Assembly: GCA_003577005.1 (NCBI GenBank)
Contig: QEUW01000100.1
Location: 1 to 33,317 of the forward strand
Origin: Chloroflexota bacterium
GTDB lineage: Bacteria; Chloroflexota; Anaerolineae; Caldilineales; Caldilineaceae
Reading direction: 5' to 3'
Length of the DNA stretch: 33,317 nt
Part shown: in pieces, positions 16,900-25,015 of the stretch
Layout of the letters: the number at the start of each line of letters is the position of its first letter
Position numbering within the stretch: the stretch's first letter is position 1
Made by a program: the position numbers and the translations under genes
The notes under the pieces: generated by a model
The model's input: only the letters and a program-made list of their open reading frames with translations
Databases searched by the model: none
What the model was told of the DNA's origin: nothing

Positions 16900-17844
16900 G
16901 TGGCTACGACCACCACAGACAGCGTTATCCGGCCAGTCCCTAGCCAACGCCAGCGTCGCATGTCGCCAGCACAGTGGCGCGATTTACGAGATGGCTTGCT
17001 CTTTACCAGCCCATTTATCTTGGGCGTCCTCTTTTTGTGGGTAGGACCCATGCTCTACTCGCTCTACCTGGTGACCCAAGATTGGAACCTGATTACCGAA
17101 CCAAGATTTGTGGGGCTGCGCAACTTTACACGGATCGCCGAAGATCCACTGGTGGCCAAGTCGTTGGGCAACACCGCCTATTACACCTTTATCGGCGTCC
17201 CCCTTCAGCTGATCGTCGCTTTTGGGCTGGCCCTGATGCTCAACCAGAACGTGCGCGGGTTGTCGATCTACCGCACGCTCTATTATCTGCCGTCGATCAC
17301 GCCAGCGGTGGCCTTTGCGGTGGTCTGGATCCAGATCCTCAACCCAGAGTTTGGCGTCCTCAACAATCTCCTGGGGTACCTGGGCATTGGGCCGATCAAG
17401 TGGCTCTTTGACCCGGCCTGGTCCAAACCGGCCTTTATTCTGATGAGTTTGTGGCTGACCGGCTTCCAGATGGTGATCTTCCTGGCCGGGCTCCAAGGCG
17501 TGCCCAAAGAGCTAAACGATGCGGCGGCCATCGATGGCGCAAACGCCTGGAATCGCTTTCGCAATGTCACGGTGCCGATCATTTCGCCCGTGATCTTTTT
17601 CAATCTGATCATCGGTATTATCGGCAGCTTCCAGGTCTTTACCAGCGCTTTTATTATGACGCGTGGCGGCCCGCAAGATTCGACGCTCTTTTTTGTGTTG
17701 TACATCTACCGCAACGCCTTTGAGTACTTTAGAATGGGCTATGCGGCGACGCTGGCCTGGCTGCTCTTCTTGATCATCATGGTCTTTACGGCGATCCAGT
17801 TCTTCTTTGCCAATCGCTGGGTATACTACGAGGGGAAGGTCTAG
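16900..17844 (+). CDS. sugar ABC transporter permease (UgpA/MalF-like)
   Basis: A 314-residue inner-membrane permease of the CUT1 class with six or more predicted membrane segments after a basic cytoplasmic N-terminus. The ATPase-docking EAA loop reads ELNDAAAIDGANAWNRF and is followed by VTVPIISPVIFF. The protein start is GTG 16900, with GGGAGG about 9 bases upstream. It ends directly against the ATG of the next permease with no spacer, so the two are translationally coupled. Its intact LWLTGFQMVIFLAGLQGVP segment gives a reference for what the frameshifted permease at 11710 has lost. It partners the binding protein at 15430. Confidence 0.93.
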   Translation: MATTTTDSVIRPVPSQRQRRMSPAQWRDLRDGLLFTSPFILGVLFLWVGPMLYSLYLVTQDWNLITEPRFVGLRNFTRIAEDPLVAKSLGNTAYYTFIGVPLQLIVAFGLALMLNQNVRGLSIYRTLYYLPSITPAVAFAVVWIQILNPEFGVLNNLLGYLGIGPIKWLFDPAWSKPAFILMSLWLTGFQMVIFLAGLQGVPKELNDAAAIDGANAWNRFRNVTVPIISPVIFFNLIIGIIGSFQVFTSAFIMTRGGPQDSTLFFVLYIYRNAFEYFRMGYAATLAWLLFLIIMVFTAIQFFFANRWVYYEGKV

Positions 17845-18717
17845 ATGAGCGCTGTGATCTATGATAGAGCCAACCGCCGCAACAAGGAAATCCGAGTAGC
17901 GCTTGGCCATCTTGTGCTCCATGCTGCCATGATCTTACTGGGCCTGACCTTTTTCCTGCCCATGGGTTGGGTCCTCAGCACATCGCTCAAATCGTCCGGT
18001 GAAGTCTTCATCGTGCCCATCGAGTGGATCCCGCAGCGGCTCAACTGGTCGAACTATGCCGAAGTTTTCAGCCGGTTGCCCTTTGGCCGTTTTATCCTCA
18101 ATTCGCTCTATGTCACCTTGATGGGCACCGTCGGGTCGGTAGTCAGTGCGTTGACCGTTGCGTATGGGCTGTCCCGCATCCGCTGGCCGGGACGTGATTT
18201 TGTCTTTACCGTGTTGTTGGCCACCCTCATGCTGCCGGGTGTGGTCACGCTGATCCCGGTCTTTATCATCTTTAAGACCATCGGCTGGATCGGCACATTC
18301 TATCCGCTCTGGGTGCCGGCCTGGTTTGGCTTTGCCTTCTACATCTTTCTGATGCGGCAGTTTATGCTGACTCTTCCCCTGGAGTTAGACGAAGCGGCCA
18401 AGATCGACGGCGCGTCGAGTTTTCGCGTTCTCTGGCAGGTGATCGCACCGCTTTGCGGGCCGGCCATTACAACCGTTACGATCTTTGCCTTTCTCCATCA
18501 TTACAACGACTTTCTGGGGCCGCTTATCTATATTGCCGAAAATGAGATGTTTACACTACCGTTGGGGCTGCTCTGGTTCCAGGGGCGTTTTGGCAATTTC
18601 TGGCACCTGGTCATGGCCGCTTCGGTGATCACCATTGCGCCGGTGGTTGTGCTCTTTTTTATCGCTCAACGCTATTTTGTTCAGGGGGCACAGTTCTCCG
18701 GGCTGGCCGGACGCTAG
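17845..18717 (+). CDS. sugar ABC transporter permease (UgpE/MalG-like)
   Basis: A 290-residue CUT1 permease. Six membrane segments are predicted, with the EAA loop ELDEAAKIDGASSFRVLW in the second half and the family ending in a short basic tail. The ATG at 17845 directly follows the stop of its partner, and that partner's last codons serve as its ribosome site (GGGGAAGG). It ends the operon. Its stop codon overlaps the stop codon of the convergent AraC gene in the four bases CTAG (18714-18717). No ATPase gene follows. Confidence 0.93.
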   Translation: MSAVIYDRANRRNKEIRVALGHLVLHAAMILLGLTFFLPMGWVLSTSLKSSGEVFIVPIEWIPQRLNWSNYAEVFSRLPFGRFILNSLYVTLMGTVGSVVSALTVAYGLSRIRWPGRDFVFTVLLATLMLPGVVTLIPVFIIFKTIGWIGTFYPLWVPAWFGFAFYIFLMRQFMLTLPLELDEAAKIDGASSFRVLWQVIAPLCGPAITTVTIFAFLHHYNDFLGPLIYIAENEMFTLPLGLLWFQGRFGNFWHLVMAASVITIAPVVVLFFIAQRYFVQGAQFSGLAGR

Positions 18718-19595
18718 CGCGCTCCGCCATTGGGAGATGTTGCTACGGGCGACTGTACCTGCCGCCGGTAGTCGGTGGGGTTGCGCCCATAGTAGATCTT
18801 GAACTGGCGCGAAAAGTAGAATTGTGACTGAAACCCCACCTCGCGTGCGATCTCCCCGACGCTGAGTGAGGTAAACTCCAACAGCCGGGCTGCCTGGCGC
18901 AGGCGTAGATTGAGGGCGACCTCCATGAGCGAGCTGCCGACTTGCTCCCGGAAAAGATGCGCCAGCCGGGAGGGGGAGAGGGCGACCATTTGCGCCAGTT
19001 CTGCAACGGTGAGCCGCTCACGGAAACGCTGGTTGAGCAGCGATAACACCGCTTCGATGCGCGGGTCAAGCGGGTGGCTTTTGGTCCGCTCGTGTTGTTG
19101 GGCAACCAGAATGAGGATCTCCTCCAGCGCATTGGCGCTCAGTTCATCCTGCCAGATGCCGATACCCTGGCTGTCTTGGAGTAGCCGCACAAAGGTCTGC
19201 TCGATACGTTGGCGCAACGCAGGGGCGCTGATGCGCTGGGCGAGCAGACCGGGCGCCAACGCCGGCAAGTGTAGCCAGTGCACCCAATGGGGGCGTGGCG
19301 TAAAATGCGCCCAGTAGAATTCCCAATATGCCGCCGCTTCTCCTGTGGCGTAATCATGCGGGGCGCCCGGCTCTAAGATGAATATATCACCTGCCCGGCA
19401 TAGGTGGCTCTGCCCATCCAGATGATAGCGTCCTTCGCCGGCAAGCGTATAGGTGATCAGCCAGTCGCGCGTGCCGTGTGGGCGCCGCACGTGGTAGCCA
19501 AACGAGGCGCCAAAGTGGTCGGCCAGCAACATACCCGGCGGCGGGGCCGGGGTGATGGGCAATGTGTTGATGTAGCCTTTAGCAGGATCGAGCAT
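18714..19595 (-). CDS. AraC-family transcriptional regulator with cupin sensor domain
   Basis: A 293-residue regulator. The N-terminal cupin-like sensor (about 20-100, with GEGRYHLDGQ and GDIFILEPGAPHDY) resembles sugar-binding AraC_binding domains. Two helix-turn-helix units occupy about 185-285, ending in the signature VGFQSQFYFSRQFKIYYGRNPTDYRR. Such proteins usually activate sugar uptake or catabolic genes when their ligand binds. It is transcribed away from the PhyH/peptide-importer set across a 126-base shared gap, so it most likely regulates that set. It converges on the CUT1 operon to its left. No Shine-Dalgarno is evident before ATG 19595. Confidence 0.9.
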   Translation of the reverse strand: MLDPAKGYINTLPITPAPPPGMLLADHFGASFGYHVRRPHGTRDWLITYTLAGEGRYHLDGQSHLCRAGDIFILEPGAPHDYATGEAAAYWEFYWAHFTPRPHWVHWLHLPALAPGLLAQRISAPALRQRIEQTFVRLLQDSQGIGIWQDELSANALEEILILVAQQHERTKSHPLDPRIEAVLSLLNQRFRERLTVAELAQMVALSPSRLAHLFREQVGSSLMEVALNLRLRQAARLLEFTSLSVGEIAREVGFQSQFYFSRQFKIYYGRNPTDYRRQVQSPVATSPNGGAR

Positions 19596-19640
19596 AAAAA
19601 TAGCAAACGGCGATATGTACAGGTGCGATCTGGTTCAGAT

Positions 19641-19646
19641 ATTATA
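19641..19646 (-). promoter_or_regulatory. possible -10 box for the AraC regulator
   Basis: TATAAT on the minus strand lies in the divergent gap 46 bases before the AraC start. The -35 match (TGGGCA at 18-base spacing) is weak, which would fit an activator-dependent promoter. Confidence 0.4.
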
Positions 19647-19721
19647 AACCGGTATCCCACGCCATGCCCAGCAAAGCGGAGGGCAGAATCCGATATTCTT
19701 TTTCAAACAGGAGATGCCGGT

Positions 19722-20558
19722 ATGTTATCCGGAGAAGCGAAGCAAACCTTTGACGAACAAGGCTATGTGGTAGCCCGAAGTCTGTTCAGCCGGCAAGAGG
19801 TAGATCACTATCTCGATTACTATATGGAACTGCGCCACCACCCCCAATGCACAAGCGACACCCGTGTGCGGGCGCCCATCACCAACGACCCGCTGTTGCA
19901 ATTTCCCCGGCTGATGCAGATGCACCGCTGGGACGATGTCTCGATGCGCTGGCTCATCGATGCGCGTATCAATGCCTGGCTGACCAGTCTGTTGGGCCGA
20001 TCGCCCTATGCTGTGCAGACCATGTTCTACTTCAAGCCACCCGGTGCGCGCGGCCAGGCGCTCCACCAGGACAACTACTATTTGCGCGTCCAGCCTGGCA
20101 CCTGTGTTGCGGCGTGGATGGCGCTGGACCGCTGCGGCGAAGAAAATGGCTGTCTCCAGGTGGTGCCCGGCAGCCAGAACTGGCCGATTCTCTGTACGGT
20201 CAAGGCGGACACGACCCAGAGCTTCACCGATGTCACGGTGCCCATTCCCAAGGGGTATGCGCCGGTTTCGGTCGTCATGGAGCCGGGCGATGTGCTCTTT
20301 TTCAACGGCTCGCTGGTGCATGGTTCCTTCCCCAACACCACGGGCGATCGCTTCCGTCGCTCGCTCATCGGCCACTACATCGAGGGCGATTCGCAGCAGG
20401 TGGCGCGCTGGTACTTCCCCGTCTACCGCATGGACGGCTCGGTCGTCGAAATCGAAGCGAGCGAACAGGGCGGCCAGTGCGGCGTCTGGGTAACGGAAAA
20501 TGGTGAGCCGGTCATCGAGATGAGCGGATATGAAGTGAACGGCAAGAAAACAGAGTAG
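19722..20558 (+). CDS. phytanoyl-CoA dioxygenase (PhyH) family oxygenase
   Basis: A 278-residue Fe(II)/2-oxoglutarate oxygenase. The iron triad appears as H115-x-D117 (LHQDNYY) and H200 (SLVHGSFPN), with R212 placed for 2-oxoglutarate. The ENGCLQVVPGSQ segment is shared in form with the oxygenase at 14463, but overall similarity is moderate, so these are distinct paralogues. ATG 19722 is chosen because AGGAG lies 9 bases upstream and the conserved QGYVVARSLFS begins soon after; the long upstream open frame runs antisense through the AraC gene. It is 114 bases upstream of the peptide-importer operon, separated by a 31-bp hairpin, and is divergent from the AraC regulator. A cytoplasmic role in modifying an imported compound is inferred. 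Confidence 0.88.
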   Translation: MLSGEAKQTFDEQGYVVARSLFSRQEVDHYLDYYMELRHHPQCTSDTRVRAPITNDPLLQFPRLMQMHRWDDVSMRWLIDARINAWLTSLLGRSPYAVQTMFYFKPPGARGQALHQDNYYLRVQPGTCVAAWMALDRCGEENGCLQVVPGSQNWPILCTVKADTTQSFTDVTVPIPKGYAPVSVVMEPGDVLFFNGSLVHGSFPNTTGDRFRRSLIGHYIEGDSQQVARWYFPVYRMDGSVVEIEASEQGGQCGVWVTENGEPVIEMSGYEVNGKKTE

Positions 20559-20561
20559 TGT

Positions 20562-20639
20562 AGTAACCAGTAACCAGTAAACAGTGAGCAGTCCCGGCCA
20601 CTGTTCACTGTTTACTGGTTACTGATTACTGGTTACTGG
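20562..20639. repeat. heptamer-based 31-bp stem-loop (family C)
   Basis: The left arm (20562-20592) is four 7-base units of AGTAACC type. The right arm (20600-20630) is the matching ACTGGTT-type series, with a 7-base loop (CCCGGCC). Only two positions fail Watson-Crick pairing and at least one can be G-U. One more unit continues to 20639. It separates the PhyH gene from the peptide-binding protein gene. Confidence 0.85.
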
Positions 20640-20672
20640 AGGACTACCCCGCAAAGACCAAAGGAGGAAACC

Positions 20673-22670
20673 GTGTTTTCATCCAAGCGATCCCTGGCAT
20701 TCTTCTCGCTGCTCATGGTGGCTGCCCTGGTTGTGGCGGCCTGCGCCGGCCAGGCGCCCGCTCCCCAAGAGGCGCCAGCCGAGGCCGCGCCGGCCGAAGC
20801 CGTTCAGGAGCCGGCAGCCGCCCCTGCCGCACCGGGCGAGTACAATGAAGCGCCCATGTTGGCCGAACGGGTGCAGGCGGGCGATTTGCCGCCGGTCGAT
20901 GAGCGTCTGCCCGTCAACCCGCTGGTCGTCGAGCCGGTGGAGCAGGTAGGTATCTATGGCGGCACCTGGCGCATGATGGACAGCAGCGACGCCCTGGGCT
21001 ATCTGCGCATGACGGCCTATGTCGAGCCCTTTGTCAAGTGGAACCGCGATGTCTCCGGGCACCGCGCCAACTTGTTGGAAAGTTGGGAATGGAACGACGA
21101 CGCCACCGAGTTGATCGCCCACTTCCGCGCCGGCATCAAGTGGTCTGACGGCGAACCGCTCACCGTGGACGACTACCTCTTCTGGTGGGAGGACATGGTG
21201 CTGGACGAGAATGTGCCGGTGATCGAGCCGGCGGGCACGCGCGCAGGCGGCGAACTGATGCAGGTGGAGAAGGTGGACGATTTCACCCTCAAGTTCACCT
21301 TTGCCGAGCCCAACCCGCTCTTTCTCGAGTACCACTCGCGCGGGTACTACCACTCATCGTGGTTTGTTCTGCCCTCGCACTACTTCCAGCAGTTCCACCC
21401 GAAATATAACAGCGAAGTCAGCGATACCACCGAGCTCGTGGACCTCTACAACAACCGTCACCAGCGACCAGAGGTGCCTACCTATACTGCGTGGCAGGTA
21501 ACCGACTTCCAGTCTGGCCGGCGCGCTGTCTTCGAGCGCAACCCCTATTACTGGAAGGTTGACACGGCGGGCAATCAACTGCCCTACATCGACCGCATCG
21601 AGGTAGAGATCCCCCAAGATGCCGCTGCGGCTGCGCAGTTGATGACGCTCAAGGGCATCGCCGGCGAATTGGATATGCAGGTGCGCGATTTTGCCATCAA
21701 AGATGTGCCGTTGCTGCTGGAGAACGCCGAACAGGGCGACTACCGGATCCTCATGTGGAATCGCGGCGACTACGCCTGGCCGTGGCTGATGCTCTTCTAT
21801 GATTACCCGGACGAAGGCATCGTCGACCTGATGTACAATCAGAAATTCCGTCAGGCGCTCTCGTATGCGATTGACCGTGACCGCATCAACAATATCGTGG
21901 CGTTGGGTCTGGCCAAACCGCGCCAGTTCGCCCTCAGCCCCGAAAGCCCCGAATTCCGTAGCGACGAAGGGCGGCAGGTCTACGAAGAATGGTCCACGTC
22001 GTATGCCAACCACGACCCCGACCTGGCCAAGGCGCTGCTGGACGAAATTGGGGTGGTGGATACCGACGGCGACGGCTTTCGCGAGCGCCCAGACGGCACG
22101 ACCCTGGAGTTGATCGTCGATATTCCTGTTTCCGACCAACGCTCCATCGATGCGATGGATTTGATCAAAGAAGACTGGGAAGCCATCGGCCTCACTACGG
22201 TGCTCAACGTGATCGACGGCACCGTGATCGGGCAGCGCAGCGAAGCCGGCGAGATCATGATCCGGGCGTGGGGCAGCGCGGCGGCCTGGGGTCTGATTTC
22301 GGCACCGCCGGTGTGGGCGCCTATCGAGGGCGTGAGCTATGCCGGCGGCGGCCAGCGCATCGGCCTCTACTACCAGACGGCTGGCAACCAGGGCGTGGCG
22401 CCGCGCCCCGGTTCGATGCTGGAGAAGCTGCAAAACATCTACACCGAGCTGATCTCGATTGTCGATGCCGACGAACGAAATGCAAAACTGCTCGAAGCGT
22501 ACAAGGTGCATATCGACGAAGGGCCAATCACCATCGGCACCATCGGCGAACACCCAAGCCCGGTGCTGGTCAAGAACAACTTCCACAACGTGCCTGACTT
22601 TGGCCTGGTCGGTGGCTGGGATCTAGGCTTCCCAGGCACCGCCGACCCAGAACAGTTTTATATGGATTGA
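20673..22670 (+). CDS. peptide/nickel-type ABC transporter substrate-binding lipoprotein (family 5)
   Basis: A 665-residue extracellular solute-binding protein family 5 member (DppA/OppA class). It has a Sec-type lipoprotein leader, with the hydrophobic stretch ending in VAAC (C24), followed by an Ala/Pro/Glu-rich spacer. The domain hallmark IKWSDGEPLTVDDYLFWWEDM appears early in the mature part, and FRQALSYAIDRDRIN in the second half. It is longer than DppA (about 535) by the spacer and added loops, as in many Chloroflexota homologues. The start is GTG 20673, with a very strong AAAGGAGG 5 bases upstream, consistent with high expression. It is first of five genes for a complete importer. The ligand may be peptide, but family members also carry sugars or other solutes. 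Confidence 0.92.
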   Translation: MFSSKRSLAFFSLLMVAALVVAACAGQAPAPQEAPAEAAPAEAVQEPAAAPAAPGEYNEAPMLAERVQAGDLPPVDERLPVNPLVVEPVEQVGIYGGTWRMMDSSDALGYLRMTAYVEPFVKWNRDVSGHRANLLESWEWNDDATELIAHFRAGIKWSDGEPLTVDDYLFWWEDMVLDENVPVIEPAGTRAGGELMQVEKVDDFTLKFTFAEPNPLFLEYHSRGYYHSSWFVLPSHYFQQFHPKYNSEVSDTTELVDLYNNRHQRPEVPTYTAWQVTDFQSGRRAVFERNPYYWKVDTAGNQLPYIDRIEVEIPQDAAAAAQLMTLKGIAGELDMQVRDFAIKDVPLLLENAEQGDYRILMWNRGDYAWPWLMLFYDYPDEGIVDLMYNQKFRQALSYAIDRDRINNIVALGLAKPRQFALSPESPEFRSDEGRQVYEEWSTSYANHDPDLAKALLDEIGVVDTDGDGFRERPDGTTLELIVDIPVSDQRSIDAMDLIKEDWEAIGLTTVLNVIDGTVIGQRSEAGEIMIRAWGSAAAWGLISAPPVWAPIEGVSYAGGGQRIGLYYQTAGNQGVAPRPGSMLEKLQNIYTELISIVDADERNAKLLEAYKVHIDEGPITIGTIGEHPSPVLVKNNFHNVPDFGLVGGWDLGFPGTADPEQFYMD

Positions 22671-22699
22671 GGCATGGGGTTTGCTTGCTTGTAGCAGCG

Positions 22700-22772
22700 T
22701 GACAAGATGACAAGATGGCTGGATGATAGAGCAGGGCATCATCTTGTCATCCGGTCATCTTGTCATCTTGTG
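22700..22772. repeat. 8-mer-based stem-loop between binding protein and permease (family B)
   Basis: TGACAAGA units at 22700-22726 pair with TCATCTTG units at 22747-22772 over about 25 positions with a 20-base loop. The words are the same as in the element at 11597-11680, although the flanking genes belong to different transporter families. Confidence 0.82.
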
Positions 22773-22790
22773 TGGAAGGATTCATAGGCG

Positions 22791-23774
22791 ATGTTCAGCT
22801 ACATCATCCAGCGCGTGCTCACCGCCATTCCCACGCTCTTTCTGATCACGGTGTTGGGGTTTGTGATCATGGAGCTGCCCCCCGGCGATTACCTGACCTA
22901 TTACATCCAGCAACTCGAAGCCCAAGGGGTGCGCAACGCCCAAGAGGAAGCGGCGGCGCTGGCCCAGCGCTATAACCTGAACGAGCCTGCGGTTGTACGC
23001 TTTTTCAGTTGGCTGGGGCGCTTTGTGCGGGGTGATTTTGGCGAATCCTTTGAGTATCGCCGGCCGGTGCGCGAGCTGATCGGTGAACGGCTGGCGCTGA
23101 CGGTTGCGTTGGCGGTCGCCAGCCTACTCATCACCTGGGGCATCGGCATCCCCATTGGCGTCTATTCGGCGACGCACCAGTACACCTGGAAGGACAATCT
23201 CTTTACGACGGTTGCCTTTATCGGGTTGGGATTGCCCAGTTTTATGCTGGCGCTGATCTTTCTGGTCTTTGGCTTTCGGGTCTTTGGCTCGGTGCAGACC
23301 GGGCTCTTCTCCCCTGCCTTTGAGTCGGCGCCCTGGTCCTTTGCCAAGCTGGTCGACCTGCTCAAGCATCTCTGGGTTCCGGCAGCCATTGTGGCCGTCT
23401 CGGGCACGGCCGGGATCATCCGTATGATGCGCGGCAACCTGCTCGACGAGCTGCGCGTCAACTATGTGCAGGCCGTGCGGGCCAAGGGCGTGCCCGAACG
23501 CGCCGTGATCTGGAAGCACGCGGTGCGCAATGCGCTCCACCCGCTGGTGATGAGTTTTGGCATGTCGCTGCCGCTGCTCGTCTCCGGCTCAGAATTGACC
23601 GGTATCATCTTGAACCTGCCCACGACCGGCCCGCTCTATCTCCAGGCAGTGCGCCATTACGACACCTATCTGGCAGGCACCATGTTGATCCTGGTTGCGT
23701 TTATGCTTGTGGTGGGCAACTTGCTCGCCGACATCGTACTCGCCTGGCTCGATCCACGCATTCGCTATGACTGA
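22791..23774 (+). CDS. dppB: peptide-type ABC transporter permease (DppB-like)
   Basis: A 327-residue permease of the peptide/nickel importer family. The typical N-terminus (YIIQRVLTAIPTLFLITVLGF) is the first membrane segment. A periplasmic region with RYNLNEPAVVRFFSWLGRFVRGDFGESF is followed by five more segments. The EAA-like cytoplasmic loop reads NYVQAVRAKGVPERAVIWKH, and the C-terminus ends in ADIVLAWLDPRIRYD. Length and layout match DppB. The ATG at 22791 has GGAAGGA about 13 bases upstream. It lies 120 bases after the binding protein, with a long stem-loop in that gap. Confidence 0.92.
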   Translation: MFSYIIQRVLTAIPTLFLITVLGFVIMELPPGDYLTYYIQQLEAQGVRNAQEEAAALAQRYNLNEPAVVRFFSWLGRFVRGDFGESFEYRRPVRELIGERLALTVALAVASLLITWGIGIPIGVYSATHQYTWKDNLFTTVAFIGLGLPSFMLALIFLVFGFRVFGSVQTGLFSPAFESAPWSFAKLVDLLKHLWVPAAIVAVSGTAGIIRMMRGNLLDELRVNYVQAVRAKGVPERAVIWKHAVRNALHPLVMSFGMSLPLLVSGSELTGIILNLPTTGPLYLQAVRHYDTYLAGTMLILVAFMLVVGNLLADIVLAWLDPRIRYD

Positions 23775-23783
23775 GTAGGGCTT

Positions 23784-23868
23784 GTAATGCAGAACTCGTA
23801 ATGCGGAATGCGTGATGCGTGGTGTGTAGCGCATCATACGTATTCCGCATTCCGAGTTACGAATCAGA
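23784..23868. repeat. heptamer-based stem-loop between the two permease genes (family D)
   Basis: The sequence runs in 7-base units (GTAATGC, GGAATGC, GTGATGC, then GTATTCC, GCATTCC, GAGTTAC). Arms 23795-23819 and 23830-23856 pair over about 23 positions, with a 2-base bulge and a 10-base loop. The words differ from family C, but the 7-base period is the same. Confidence 0.78.
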
Positions 23869-23873
23869 AACCT

Positions 23874-25010
23874 ATGGCGACAGACATTGCATTACCCCTC
23901 GGCAAAGCCGAAGAGACTGAACAGGCAAAGGTAGCGCTTTTGAGCATCCGCCAGTTGATGTGGGCGCGCTTTACGCGCAGCCGGCCGGCGGTCTACAGCG
24001 GGATCTTTCTGATCCTGCTCTATCTCAGTGCGGCCTTTGCGCCCTTTCTGGCTCCGTACGGTGTGCGGGCCACCCACAACGAATATCCAAGCGCCCGCCC
24101 CAACCCGCCTCGCTTCATCGACGCCGAAGGGCGCTTTCACCTGCGTCCCTTCGTCTATGCCCTGCAGCCAGGGATCGACCCGCGCACCTTTACGCGCGTC
24201 TATGAACCGCTGACCGACCAGCGCTACCCGGTGCGCTTCTTTGCCCGCGGCGAACCTTACCGGCTCTTCGGCCTCATCCCCATGGAGCGGCGGCTGATTC
24301 TGGTGGATGAGCCGGCCAAGCTCTTCTTGCTGGGCACCGACAGCCTGGGGCGCGATCTCTTTTCGCGCGTCCTGTTTGGCGCCCAGGTCTCGCTCACAGT
24401 CGGGCTGATCGGAGTCTTCCTCAGCCTGGTGATTGGTGCGGTGGCCGGTGTCGTCGGCGGCTTTTATGGTGGTGTTGTGGACAATGTCATGCAGCGTGCG
24501 ATCGAAGTGCTGCTCTCGTTTCCGCAGATCCCACTCTGGCTGGCGTTGGCGGCGGCGTTGCCCCCCAACTGGTCGTCGATCAAGGTCTACTTTGGCATCA
24601 CGTTGGTGCTCTCGATTGTCAACTGGGGTGGGCTGGCGCGCCAGATGCGCGCCAAAGTGTTGGCGCTGCGCGAGCGCGACTATGTGATCGCCGCCCGCTA
24701 CACCAACTGCAGCGATATGCGCATTATCCTACGCCATCTCTTGCCCAATACCATCAGCCATGTGCTGGTCGTGGCGACGCTCTCGATCCCCAACATGATC
24801 CTCGGCGAAACAGCGTTGAGCTTCCTGGGGCTGGGTATTCGGCCCCCCATGACCAGTTGGGGGGTTCTGCTCAGCGAGGCGCAACAGGTGCGCGTGCTCT
24901 TGCAACAGCCGTGGCTGTTGACGCCGGCCTTTTTTGTCATCGCCACCGTCATGGCTTTCAACTTTGTGGGGGATGGCCTGCGCGACGCCGCCGACCCCTT
25001 TGCGGAGTAG
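23874..25010 (+). CDS. dppC: peptide-type ABC transporter permease (DppC-like) with long external loop
   Basis: A 378-residue permease, partner of the preceding DppB-like subunit. The basic N-terminus contains WARFTRSRPAVYSGIF, and the first membrane segment spans about 41-61. A hydrophilic insertion of about 90 residues (62-152) comes before the conserved LLGTDSLGRDLFSRVLFGA, making it about 80 residues longer than E. coli DppC. Five further membrane segments carry the loop REYD-like RERDYVIAARYTNCSD and the motif LGETALSFLGLGIRPP. ATG 23874 follows the heptamer element closely, and no strong Shine-Dalgarno is evident (only the weak GAATCAGAAA). Upstream frames run into the repeat and are not preferred. 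Confidence 0.9.
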   Translation: MATDIALPLGKAEETEQAKVALLSIRQLMWARFTRSRPAVYSGIFLILLYLSAAFAPFLAPYGVRATHNEYPSARPNPPRFIDAEGRFHLRPFVYALQPGIDPRTFTRVYEPLTDQRYPVRFFARGEPYRLFGLIPMERRLILVDEPAKLFLLGTDSLGRDLFSRVLFGAQVSLTVGLIGVFLSLVIGAVAGVVGGFYGGVVDNVMQRAIEVLLSFPQIPLWLALAAALPPNWSSIKVYFGITLVLSIVNWGGLARQMRAKVLALRERDYVIAARYTNCSDMRIILRHLLPNTISHVLVVATLSIPNMILGETALSFLGLGIRPPMTSWGVLLSEAQQVRVLLQQPWLLTPAFFVIATVMAFNFVGDGLRDAADPFAE

Positions 25011-25015
25011 ATTTT

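Noticed and set aside
20562..20639. CRISPR array or direct-repeat locus
   Set aside because: Repeats are 7 bases, without spacers, and the two halves are inverted, so it is a hairpin and not an array.
21354..22586. A 410-residue open frame on the minus strand
   Set aside because: It is antisense to the peptide-binding protein gene and lacks any domain signal or ribosome site.
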